The position numbers were made by a program, and so were the translations under genes. DNA of 64,000 bases, from assembly GCA_963745955.1 (NCBI GenBank), contig CAVUZI010000006.1, forward strand, positions 317,511 through 381,510, written 5' to 3'. Origin of the DNA: Bog-756 sp963745955. GTDB lineage: Bacteria > Actinomycetota > Acidimicrobiia > Acidimicrobiales > RAAP-2. The number at the start of each line of letters is the position of its first letter. Positions within the stretch are counted from its first letter, which is position 1. The notes under the pieces are model-generated. The model did not search any database. It worked only from the letters and a program-made list of their open reading frames with translations, and was not told the DNA's origin. This document shows, one piece after another, positions 1 through 7,450 of the stretch.

Positions 1-1366
1 CGACCACGATGTGGCCGTAGGACCGTGACCGACCGTTGATGAGCGCATCGGCCTCGTCGAGGAGCGGGAGGTCGTCCCTCGTCCAGCCCGAGGCCCGCTT
101 CCCGCTCCCCCCGAGGAGGAGCTCACGCTCGGGACCGCTCAGCACCCCCGCCGCGGCCGCGGCCAGCCTGTCCTCACTGCCCAACACTCTTACCAGTGCT
201 GCCGGTGACACCGAGGGCCACAGCCGATCGAGCAGGGACCGGAACGGCTCGCCGGCGGACACCTCACGTTCGAGCCACGGTTCGTTGGCCTCGAACCGGC
301 CGGACGCCCGGAGGCGCTGCCTGACCAGGCTCACCACCCTCGAGCGCAACGCCGCCCGGCCGGCCTTGTAGGGCACCGGGGTCCCGGCGATGGAGTCGGC
401 CAGCCCGTTCAGGTCGTCGGCCGGCACCACGCAGGTGGCGAACCGGGCCCGGATGGTCACATCGGTCTCGACGTGGCGGCGGTGGAGCCGTAAAGCGGCG
501 GCCAGGACGTCGGCCATCCGGGGATCGCCCTTCAGCCGGCCCACCTCGGGCGAGTCCTCCCGCACCGTCCGGGCACGCGGCACGATATCTGCGATCGTCG
601 TCTGGATGACGGCCTCCTCGCCCAGCGACGGAAGCACCTGGGAGATGTAGCGGAGGAAGGCACGGCTCGGACCGATCACGAGCACCCCGGCCCGCGACAG
701 CGACGGATGGTTGTAGAGGAGGAAGGCCGCCCGGTGCAGTCCGACCGCCGTCTTGCCCGTTCCGGGCCCACCCTGCACGGCGAGCAGCCGGTCGAGAGGG
801 GCGCGGATGATCTCGTCCTGCTCGGCTTGGATGGTGGCAACGATGTCGAGCATCTCGCCGGTACGCGCCCGTTCGAGCTCGGCCAACAGCGCGTCGCCGC
901 CGCGCAGTCGGGTTCCCGAGAGGTCCGCGTCGACGCCTGCGAAGAGGTCGTCCGCCACCGCGATGACCCTCCGGCGGTCGACCATCACCTGGCGGCGGCG
1001 CTTCAGCCCGAAGGAATCGTCGGCCCGGGCCCGGTAGAAGGGCATGGAGACCGGTGCACACCAGTCGACGACGACGGGGTCACCGCGTCGATCCTCCACG
1101 TGACGGAGGCCGATGTGCCACGACCGGTCGTCGTCCTCCTCGTCGATGCGCCCGAAGAGCAGCGGGCGCGGGCTCTCGGACAGAACGGCCACCCGGTGGA
1201 CCAACGCGGCCTGGTAGTCGAGGTCGGGGTTTCCGGCGCTGCGCACATCCTCGAGCAGGACCTCGGCCCGTGCCCGCATGTCCGACAAGGAATCGTGGGC
1301 CCGATCGAGATAGTCCTGTTCGGCGAGGAGCTCGGGATCCCCGTCGGAAACCGGTCGGGTCACCAC
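1..1366 (-). CDS. HelD/UvrD-like superfamily 1 helicase, N-terminal part (cut by window edge)
   Basis: The reverse strand is open to base 1, so the C-terminal half lies outside the window. The protein starts with a coiled-coil arm (AEQDYLDRAHDSLSDMRARA) and has a Walker A motif GGPGTGKTAV near residue 200, followed by LHRAAFLLYNHPSL, the pattern of HelD/HelR proteins. In that family the ATPase inserts its arm into RNA polymerase and clears stalled or rifampicin-bound complexes. It is also related to UvrD/Rep DNA helicases, and without the C-terminal motifs the two cannot be separated with certainty. GTG at 1366 is taken as start. An in-frame TTG at 1402 is the only alternative before the TAA at 1411. 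No strong Shine-Dalgarno is seen. A perfect palindrome lies 64 bases upstream. Confidence 0.82.
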   Translation of the reverse strand, partial: MVTRPVSDGDPELLAEQDYLDRAHDSLSDMRARAEVLLEDVRSAGNPDLDYQAALVHRVAVLSESPRPLLFGRIDEEDDDRSWHIGLRHVEDRRGDPVVVDWCAPVSMPFYRARADDSFGLKRRRQVMVDRRRVIAVADDLFAGVDADLSGTRLRGGDALLAELERARTGEMLDIVATIQAEQDEIIRAPLDRLLAVQGGPGTGKTAVGLHRAAFLLYNHPSLSRAGVLVIGPSRAFLRYISQVLPSLGEEAVIQTTIADIVPRARTVREDSPEVGRLKGDPRMADVLAAALRLHRRHVETDVTIRARFATCVVPADDLNGLADSIAGTPVPYKAGRAALRSRVVSLVRQRLRASGRFEANEPWLEREVSAGEPFRSLLDRLWPSVSPAALVRVLGSEDRLAAAAAGVLSGPERELLLGGSGKRASGWTRDDLPLLDEADALINGRSRSYGHIVV

Positions 1367-1597
1367 GGGAGCCGGACGCTTTCTACCCGCTCCAATCGCC
1401 AAAATGATTTAGAAGCGGACGCGTGGGAATCCCTGAACATATTCAGGGAACATAACCCACCAAATATTCGCCCTGCAACACCCCTGCCTGGGAGTACTCC
1501 TTCTCCACCACCACGCTTTTATTACTTTGTCAGTGGGGATTCAGCAGTTGTCAATATAAACAAAAAACTCTGACATTGCAAGAGAAGGACGCACCTT
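1367..1597. other. AT-richer intergenic region upstream of the helicase gene
   Basis: Together with the following tandem repeat this forms a 346-base gap between two leftward genes. Bases about 1400-1580 are clearly richer in A+T than the rest of the window (for example around 1515-1570), as expected for a promoter region of the helicase gene. A reverse-strand TTGACA lies near 1550, but no -10 hexamer sits at 16-18 bases from it, so I do not assign the promoter. No gene is supported here. Confidence 0.55.
1430..1449. promoter_or_regulatory. Perfect 20-bp palindrome upstream of the helicase gene
   Basis: Arms TCCCTGAA (1430-1437) and TTCAGGGA (1442-1449) are separated by CATA. It lies 64-83 bases upstream of the helicase GTG in the AT-richer gap, so it may be an operator or an mRNA leader hairpin. 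It does not resemble the actinobacterial SOS box or the known rifampicin-associated element as I remember them. Confidence 0.45.
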
Positions 1598-1663
1598 TTC
1601 TCCCCGGCTGGCGGTCGGCTTCTCCCCGGCTGGCGGTCGGCTTCTCCCCGGCTGGCGGTCGGC
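1598..1663. repeat. Three exact tandem copies of a 22-bp GC-rich unit
   Basis: Unit TTCTCCCCGGCTGGCGGTCG plus GC occurs at 1598-1619, 1620-1641 and 1642-1663 without mismatch. It sits just downstream of the TetR gene stop (1713, reverse strand). The unit length is not a multiple of three and the array lies outside any supported gene. Exact copies imply recent expansion. Confidence 0.9.
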
Positions 1664-1712
1664 CCGGTCGTGAGCCCCTCGACCGTGAGGGTCGATCCCG
1701 TCGGGTTGCCGT

Positions 1713-2330
1713 TCACCGGGGCCGGAGCCCGTCGCAGACGATGTCCACCATGCGCAGGAGCGACGCCTCGTCGAGCTCGGACCGGTCCCCCGCGTGGCAC
1801 ACCCCCACCACCAGACCCATGACCTCCTCGGTGGTGACACCGCTCCGGACCCCACCCGCTGCCTGTGCACGCTCGAGCATCTGTCCGACGCCGGACGCCA
1901 ACTCGTCGGCCATCGCCGCACAGCGCGACTTGATGTCGATGCCGGCGGCACCCAGGGCGTCGATCAGGTCGTGCTTGTTGGATACCTTGCCGGCGAACTC
2001 GCGCAGGTAGGAGAAGAACGCCTCGCCGGCATCTCCGGGCCCGGGCGGAGCGGTCGCCGTCCGTGCCAATTCCTCCAGCCTGGTCAAGACGATGGCCTCG
2101 AACAGCGCCTCCTTGTTGGGGAAGTGGCGGTACAGGGTCCCGACCCCCACCCCCGCCCGTTCGGCCACCGCGTCGATCGGTGCAGCCACCCCACGGACGG
2201 CGAACACCTCCTCGGCGGCCTCGAGGATTCGCTGCCGGTTCTTCACCGCATCGGCCCGCATGGGTCGGCCTGTCGCCGCCGGAGGATCCGCCCCGCCGGC
2301 CGCCCCCTCGAGCACATCCACGTCTTCCAC
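1713..2330 (-). CDS. TetR-family transcriptional regulator
   Basis: About 205 residues. The N-terminal helix-turn-helix is clear: NRQRILEAAEEVFAVRG, then PIDAVAERAGVGVGTLYRHF with the family's GTLYRHFPNKEAL end. The C-terminal half is the variable ligand-binding domain. GTG at 2330 is chosen because AAAGGGGGA sits 6 bases before it. A further GTG (2357) and the ATG at 2261 are possible; the latter would leave almost no N-terminal tail. The gene diverges from the MFS pump gene at 2534. The shared gap holds a promoter and two matched inverted repeats, the classical layout of a repressor controlling a drug exporter. The ligand cannot be read from sequence. Confidence 0.88.
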   Translation of the reverse strand: MEDVDVLEGAAGGADPPAATGRPMRADAVKNRQRILEAAEEVFAVRGVAAPIDAVAERAGVGVGTLYRHFPNKEALFEAIVLTRLEELARTATAPPGPGDAGEAFFSYLREFAGKVSNKHDLIDALGAAGIDIKSRCAAMADELASGVGQMLERAQAAGGVRSGVTTEEVMGLVVGVCHAGDRSELDEASLLRMVDIVCDGLRPR

Positions 2331-2387
2331 CGCAAATCCCCCTTTGCCGCCGGTCACCCGGGTCGACGAGCCGTCGTCCCGGCACGC

Positions 2388-2417
2388 TTGACAACCGGAA
2401 CCATAGTTCCGTATAGT
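2388..2417 (+). promoter_or_regulatory. Sigma-70-type promoter of the MFS pump gene
   Basis: TTGACA at 2388-2393 and TATAGT at 2412-2417 with an 18-base spacer, followed 117 bases later by the ATG at 2534. This is one of the best -35/-10 pairs in the window. Confidence 0.75.
2394..2411. promoter_or_regulatory. Putative TetR operator 1, between -35 and -10
   Basis: ACCGGAA-CCATA-GTTCCG: inverted arms CGGAA / TTCCG around 6 bases, lying exactly in the promoter spacer. The same arrangement is repeated at 2423. Confidence 0.65.
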
Positions 2418-2422
2418 AGCTA

Positions 2423-2440
2423 ACCGGAATATCCGTTCCG
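2423..2440. promoter_or_regulatory. Putative TetR operator 2, over the predicted +1
   Basis: ACCGGAA-TATCC-GTTCCG: same arms and spacing as operator 1, 29 bases further on. The predicted transcription start (about 2424) lies inside it. Two equal sites in one divergent gap support autoregulation plus repression of the pump. Confidence 0.65.
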
Positions 2441-2533
2441 ACTATACCCACTCCAGCCGTCGGTGGCCAGGTCTTTCGGGCTGGCACCGGGCCACGGAGA
2501 GGTCCGACGAGCACTCGCATGCGGAGGCCACCG

Positions 2534-4039
2534 ATGACCGTCCAGGAGATCACACCCGTCGAGGATCCGGAGCTGGTCCAACCCGACCCCCGCCGGTACT
2601 GGGCCCTGGCCGTCATCGCCGTGGCCCAGCTCATGATCGTGCTCGACGCCTCCGTGGTCATCGTGGCCCTGCCGTCGGCCCAGCGGGCGCTGCACATCTC
2701 GGTGGCCGACCGGCAGTGGGTCATGAGCGCCTACACCCTGGCCTTCGGCAGCCTCCTCCTCCTCGGCGGCAGGATCGCCGACTACCTGGGCCGCCGCAGG
2801 ATGTTCTTCGTGGGACTGCTCGGATTCGCCGCTTCCTCCGCCCTCGGCGGACTGGCCCAGAACCCGGCCATGCTGTTCGGCGCCCGCGCCCTTCAGGGCG
2901 CCTTCGCCGCCGTCATGGCCCCCGCCGCCCTGTCCCTGCTCACCGTCACGTTCACCGAACCCCACGAACGGGCACGGGCATTCGGCGTCTACGGCGGGAT
3001 CGCCGGCGGTGGTGCCGCCATCGGTCTCGTCCTGGGTGGAACTCTCACCCAATTCGCGTCATGGAGATGGACTCTGCTCATCAACGTCCCGATCGCCTTG
3101 ATCGCCGCCGTTGCCGTCCTCCGCGTCATCAAGGAGAGCAAGGGCATCTCGCGGTCCGGCTACGACCTGCCCGGAGCCGCCGCTGTCACCGCGGGACTGT
3201 TCCTTCTCGTCTACGGGTTCACCGTCGCGGCCACGGACGGCTGGGGGGCACCGCTCACCGTGGCCATGCTGGTCGGCGCGGCGGCCATGCTGATCACCTT
3301 CGTGATCATCGAGCTGCGCACCCCGCATCCGCTTCTCCCCATGCGGGTGGTCCTCGACCGCAACCGTGGTGGGGCATACCTGGCCGCCCTGCTGGTGGGC
3401 AGCGCCATGCTCGGCACCTTCTTGTTCCTGACCTATTTCTTCCAGGGGACCCTCCACTACTCGGCGCTCAAGACGGGGTTCGCATTCCTGCCCTTCTCCG
3501 CAGGGATCATCCTCGGCGCGGCTCTGGCCAGCCGGTTGCTTCCGAGGTTCGGCCCCCGTTCGCTGATGGTCGGCGGCCTGCTCTTGGGCGCCTTCGGGCT
3601 CCTCTGGTTCACCCGTCTCGGTGTCGGAAGCACCTTCGGTCCGCACGTCCTCCTACCCGAGGTCATCGTCAGCTTCGGGATGGGCGTCGCCTTCGTCCCC
3701 ATGAGCAGCACCGCCCTGGTCGGAGTGGATCCGAAGGACGCCGGGGTGGCGAGCGCCCTGGTCAACACCACCCAACAAGTGGGCAGCTCGCTCGGAACCG
3801 CCCTCCTCAACACCATCGCCGCGTCGGCCGCCGCGGCCTACCTGGTCAGCCATGCACACACCAGCGACGCGGCGAAGGCGGCGGTGGTCCACGGCTACAC
3901 CACGGCCTTCTCGGTCAGCGCCGTCCTCTTGTTCCTCGCCGCCGCGGCCGCCGCCGGGCTCATCCGGGCCTCGCGCCACGATGTAGGCGAAGGCCACGAC
4001 ACCGGGACGGAGCCGGCGGTCGTCGGCTCGGGCGTCTGA
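2534..4039 (+). CDS. MFS drug exporter, DHA2 (EmrB/QacA) family
   Basis: Proton-driven exporter of 501 residues, the usual DHA2 length, with 14 hydrophobic segments. Motifs visible are LDASVVIVALPS in the first helix, the loop motif GGRIADYLGRRRMF (motif A) and GVYGGIAGGGAAIGLVLGG in helix 5 (motif C, typical of exporters). ATG at 2534 is preferred over the upstream ATG at 2519 because GGAGG at 2523-2527 stands 6 bases before it. It diverges from and is probably repressed by the TetR gene. Substrate unknown; amphiphilic drugs or dyes are usual for the family. Confidence 0.9.
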   Translation: MTVQEITPVEDPELVQPDPRRYWALAVIAVAQLMIVLDASVVIVALPSAQRALHISVADRQWVMSAYTLAFGSLLLLGGRIADYLGRRRMFFVGLLGFAASSALGGLAQNPAMLFGARALQGAFAAVMAPAALSLLTVTFTEPHERARAFGVYGGIAGGGAAIGLVLGGTLTQFASWRWTLLINVPIALIAAVAVLRVIKESKGISRSGYDLPGAAAVTAGLFLLVYGFTVAATDGWGAPLTVAMLVGAAAMLITFVIIELRTPHPLLPMRVVLDRNRGGAYLAALLVGSAMLGTFLFLTYFFQGTLHYSALKTGFAFLPFSAGIILGAALASRLLPRFGPRSLMVGGLLLGAFGLLWFTRLGVGSTFGPHVLLPEVIVSFGMGVAFVPMSSTALVGVDPKDAGVASALVNTTQQVGSSLGTALLNTIAASAAAAYLVSHAHTSDAAKAAVVHGYTTAFSVSAVLLFLAAAAAAGLIRASRHDVGEGHDTGTEPAVVGSGV

Positions 4040-4060
4040 GCTTCGCCGCCGCCTCGGCAT

Positions 4061-4080
4061 CCCGCGCCCCCCGGCGCGGG
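4061..4080. terminator. GC-rich hairpin between convergent genes
   Basis: Arms CCCGCGCC / GGCGCGGG with a CCCC loop lie between the stop of the MFS gene (4039) and the stop of PPK2 (4086, reverse). There is no T-run, as often in high-GC actinobacteria, so its terminator role is inferred from position. Confidence 0.5.
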
Positions 4081-4085
4081 GGCCG

Positions 4086-4988
4086 TCACTCGGCCAGCAG
4101 TTGGTTCCGGGCCTGCTCGAGCGCCTTCAATCCATCGGGGCCGAGCTCGGGCACGTGCAGGTCCAGATCATCGATCGTGTGGACGAGGATGCCCCCCACC
4201 AGCGCCCGGAGTGCGTACTTGTGGTCGGCGGGGACGACGTACCAGGGGGCCCACGGGGTCGACGTGGCAGTGAGCGCCTCCTCGTATGCGGCCCGGTACT
4301 GGTCCCAGTAGGCCCGTTCGGCCAGGTCCGCAGTGGAGAACTTCCAGAATTTGGCCGGGTCGTCCAACCGCTCCAGCAAGCGCTTCTTCTGCTGGTCGCG
4401 GGAGAGGTGCAGGTAGATCTTCACGATTCGGGTCCCGTTGCGGTGCAGGTGGTGCTCGAAGGCGTTGATGTCATCGAACCGGTCCGTCCAGACCTGCCCC
4501 GACGAACGGGATCCGGATGGGGTGGCTCGCGGGTCCATGAGCTCGGGATGGACCCGGACCACCAGCACCTCCTCGAAATAGGAGCGATTGAATATCCCGA
4601 TCCGTCCGCGTTCGGGCAGCGCTTTGTTGTAGCGCCACAGGAAGTCGTGGGCGAGCTCCTCACCGGAAGGCTCCTTGAAGGACACGACCTGGCAGCCTTG
4701 CGGGTTCACCCCTGACATCACATGCTTGATGGTCCCGTCCTTGCCGGAGGCATCCATACCCTGGATGAGCAGGAGCACGGCATAGGCGTCGCTGGCCCAT
4801 AGCAGCTCCTGGGAGGCCTTCAGATCGTCGACGAAGGAACGGAGCTCCTCTTCGGCCACCTCCTTGGCGTGCGTCGCCCCGGAGCGCAGCCAGTTCGTGG
4901 TGGTCGAGTCGGTGGCCCGGTGCGCCAGGTGGGCCGGCTCCCCCGGACGGACCTTGAGTTCTTCGATGACGGCCTTGTCGAGCTTCAC
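4086..4988 (-). CDS. ppk2: Polyphosphate kinase 2 family protein (polyphosphate:nucleotide phosphotransferase)
   Basis: Cytosolic enzyme of 300 residues that transfers phosphate between polyphosphate and nucleotides. The P-loop (Walker A) is IQGMDASGKDGTIKHV near residue 78. The Walker B region is GRIGIFNRSYFEEVL, where the usual DRS is NRS, common in class I/III single-domain PPK2. The lid region follows with FDDINAFEHHLHRNGTRIVK. GTG at 4988 is supported by GGGAGG 7 bases upstream. It is a stand-alone gene convergent with the MFS pump. Class (ADP- or AMP-phosphorylating) is not decided here. Confidence 0.92.
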   Translation of the reverse strand: MKLDKAVIEELKVRPGEPAHLAHRATDSTTTNWLRSGATHAKEVAEEELRSFVDDLKASQELLWASDAYAVLLLIQGMDASGKDGTIKHVMSGVNPQGCQVVSFKEPSGEELAHDFLWRYNKALPERGRIGIFNRSYFEEVLVVRVHPELMDPRATPSGSRSSGQVWTDRFDDINAFEHHLHRNGTRIVKIYLHLSRDQQKKRLLERLDDPAKFWKFSTADLAERAYWDQYRAAYEEALTATSTPWAPWYVVPADHKYALRALVGGILVHTIDDLDLHVPELGPDGLKALEQARNQLLAE

Positions 4989-5130
4989 GTTCCAGCCTCC
5001 CGTCGGACATCACCGGCCGACCTTCCGCCCTGCGCGGTGCCCAAGCGTAGGCGGCCCCCTCGACCCGGCCGGGCGGGCCCGTTGGTCGAGGTCGAGGTGT
5101 CGGTCCCCCGGGGGCGGGCAGACTTCTCCC

Positions 5131-5658
5131 GTGCGCCTCTTCGTCGCCGTCGGCTTGCCGGCACCCATCGTCGAGCTCCTGGAGTCGCTGCCCCGACCCG
5201 AAGCCCGGCAGGTGCGGTGGACGACACCGGCACAGTGGCACATCACCTTGCGCTTCCTGGGAAAGGTGGACGAGGTGAGCGAGGTGACCGATGCGGTGAG
5301 CGGACTCGCCGGGAGGTTCGGCGCCGGTGAGATCGAAGCCCGATTGGGACCGGAATCGAGATGGTTCCCCGGCCGACGCGTCCTCCAGGTGCCTGTCACC
5401 GGTCTCGACGCGTTGGCCGGACTGGTCCGTGACCTCACCGCGAGGTGGCGTGTCGACGACGAACCGGGCTTCTCCGGCCATGTCACACTGGCCCGGGTCC
5501 GAGGCCGTGGTGGTGGCCCGGCCCACCTCGCCGGCGTACCTTTCGACGGTCGGTTCGCCGTCGACCGGGTGAGCGTCATCGCATCCACGCTCGGGGCCGG
5601 CAACGCCTCCTACGAGGCACTGGCCGATGTCCCGATCGTCCGGGCCCGCCCCGCGTGA
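5131..5658 (+). CDS. thpR: RNA 2',3'-cyclic phosphodiesterase (2'-5' RNA ligase family)
   Basis: Protein of 175 residues of the 2H phosphoesterase superfamily. Both catalytic HxT motifs are present: HITLRFLG near residue 37 and HVTLARV near residue 117. The start VRLFVAVGLPAPIVELLESL fits the family when GTG 5131 is used; the frame is open further upstream but overlaps the PPK2 gene. CAGACT ends 6 bases before the GTG and no Shine-Dalgarno is present, so the mRNA may be leaderless. It hydrolyses 2',3'-cyclic phosphate ends of RNA in studied homologues. Confidence 0.88.
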   Translation: MRLFVAVGLPAPIVELLESLPRPEARQVRWTTPAQWHITLRFLGKVDEVSEVTDAVSGLAGRFGAGEIEARLGPESRWFPGRRVLQVPVTGLDALAGLVRDLTARWRVDDEPGFSGHVTLARVRGRGGGPAHLAGVPFDGRFAVDRVSVIASTLGAGNASYEALADVPIVRARPA

Positions 5659-5668
5659 CTACGGGGCG
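5647..5668. terminator. Hairpin spanning the stop of thpR, between convergent genes
   Basis: CGCCCCG (5647-5653), 8-base loop, CGGGGCG (5662-5668). The two convergent genes end only 12 bases apart, so the hairpin could end both transcripts. No T-run follows. Confidence 0.45.
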
Positions 5669-5670
5669 CG

Positions 5671-7314
5671 TCACACCGGGGTGTGCCGCTCCAGGATGGT
5701 CGCGGCGTCGGTTCCGATCGGAAGGGTCCCGAAGGTGCCGGTCCCGGCGCCCGCCAAGCGCGAGGCGCAGAATGCCTCGGCCACCGCTACAGGCGCGAAC
5801 CGGACGAGGAGGGAGGCCTGGAAGACCAGGGCCATTCGTTCAACGACGGAGCGGGCCCGGGACTCGAGTGCCTCGAGGTCGGTCAAATCGACATGGAGAT
5901 CGTCGACGGCCCGGGTCAGTCGGGAGTCGCCGCCCTCGGCCCGACCGACCTCGGACCAGTAGGCCTCGAGGGTGTCAGGCTCGCGAGCCAACGCCCGGAG
6001 CACATCGAGGCAGATCACATTGCCCGAGCCCTCCCATACGCCGTTGACCGGGCTCTGGCGGTACAGCCGGGGCATGCCTGACTCCTCGACGAACCCGTTC
6101 CCGCCAAGGCACTCGAGGGCTTCGGCGGCGTGCTGCGGGGCCCGCTTGCAGGTCCAGTACTTCACGATGGGAGTCAGCAGGCGTTGGAGCAGGAGCTCGT
6201 GCGCGTCGGTGCCGCCGGCATCGAAGGCCCGGGCCAATCTGAGGGCCGAAACGGTGGCCGCCTCGGACTCGATGGCCAGGTCGGCGAGGACGTTGGCCAT
6301 CAGGGGCTGTTCGGACAGGAGGCGCCCGAACGCGACCCGGTGGGCGGCGTGCCACGTGGCCTGGGCCACCCCCTGGCGCATGATCGACGTGGAGCCGAGG
6401 ATGCAGTCGAGCCTCGTGTGGTTGACCATCTCGATGATGGTGCGCACCCCTCGGCCCTCGTCGCCGATCAACTGTCCCGAGACCTCGGCCAGTTCGATCT
6501 CGCTGGATGCGTTCGACCGGTCACCCAGCTTGTCCTTCAGCCGCTGGATCCGAATGGGGTTCCGTGTGCCGTCGGGCCTCCAGCGGGGGACGAGAAAACA
6601 ACTGATCCCACCCGGGGCCTGGGCCAGCATCAAGAAGGCATCGGACATCGGCGCGGAACAGAACCACTTGTGCCCGGTCAACAGATAGGTCCCGTCGCCG
6701 TCACCGGCGGGATCGGCGCGGGTCGTGTTGGCCCTCACATCCGACCCACCTTGCTTTTCGGTGAGAGCCATGCCACAGGTGACGCCGGCCTTCTCGGTCA
6801 CCGGCAGGTTGGCCGGGTCGTAGGTGGCAGAACAGATCATCGGCTCCCACCTCCGTGCCACCTCGGGCTGGTGGCGGAGCGCGGGCACCACCGCATAGGT
6901 CATCGAGACCGGGCAGATGTGGCCGGCGTCGACCTGGTACCAGACGATGACCTTGGCCGCCCGGGCCACGTGGGCACCGTCCCGTGGGTCGGCCCAGGGC
7001 CCGGCGTGCAGGCCGTGGGCCACCGACGTGCTCATCAGCTCGTGGTAGGCGGGGTGGTAGTCGACGACGTCGATCCGGTTCCCGTACCTGTCATGGGTGC
7101 GGAGTACCGGTCGGTTCTCATTGGCCAACCGTCCGAGCTCCTGTGCCCCGGCGGTGCCGGCCAGGGCCCCGAGCATCGTCAGATCGGGCCGGGCCCACCC
7201 GGCACCTTCCCGATCGACCGCCTCACGCAGGGCCGGGTCGGCACCGAAGACGTCATAGCCCTCGAGCGGGGGAACCTGGTTGAGGACTTCGTGGGTATCG
7301 AGCTGGCAAACCAT
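5671..7314 (-). CDS. aidB: AidB-like acyl-CoA dehydrogenase
   Basis: FAD flavoprotein of 547 residues, the length of AidB and longer than ordinary acyl-CoA dehydrogenases (about 380). The AidB-type N-terminal extension (HEVLNQVPPLEGYDVFGADP) is followed by the flavin-binding core with GMALTEKQGGSDVRANTT and LTGHKWFCSAPMSDAFLMLA, then RLKDKLGDRSNASSEIEL and the C-terminal helices. In E. coli AidB belongs to the adaptive response to alkylating agents and binds DNA; whether this homologue does so is not known. ATG 7314 has GGAGGGC upstream. Convergent with thpR. Confidence 0.85.
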   Translation of the reverse strand: MVCQLDTHEVLNQVPPLEGYDVFGADPALREAVDREGAGWARPDLTMLGALAGTAGAQELGRLANENRPVLRTHDRYGNRIDVVDYHPAYHELMSTSVAHGLHAGPWADPRDGAHVARAAKVIVWYQVDAGHICPVSMTYAVVPALRHQPEVARRWEPMICSATYDPANLPVTEKAGVTCGMALTEKQGGSDVRANTTRADPAGDGDGTYLLTGHKWFCSAPMSDAFLMLAQAPGGISCFLVPRWRPDGTRNPIRIQRLKDKLGDRSNASSEIELAEVSGQLIGDEGRGVRTIIEMVNHTRLDCILGSTSIMRQGVAQATWHAAHRVAFGRLLSEQPLMANVLADLAIESEAATVSALRLARAFDAGGTDAHELLLQRLLTPIVKYWTCKRAPQHAAEALECLGGNGFVEESGMPRLYRQSPVNGVWEGSGNVICLDVLRALAREPDTLEAYWSEVGRAEGGDSRLTRAVDDLHVDLTDLEALESRARSVVERMALVFQASLLVRFAPVAVAEAFCASRLAGAGTGTFGTLPIGTDAATILERHTPV

Positions 7315-7450
7315 GGCGCCCTCCGTCGGTCGATGGCACAGCCCGCCCTCGACCCCGGGCCGTCACCTCTCCATCATGGCCCACTCCCCGGCCGGGCCGG
7401 GGTGGTCCGCGCCGCCCGCGCCCAACGGCGGGTCGGATCCGCGGTCCCGT

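Noticed and set aside
1598..1663. Coding repeat of a small protein (PTASRGE pattern in reverse frames)
   Set aside because: 22-base unit is out of phase with codons and the frames contain no family sequence.
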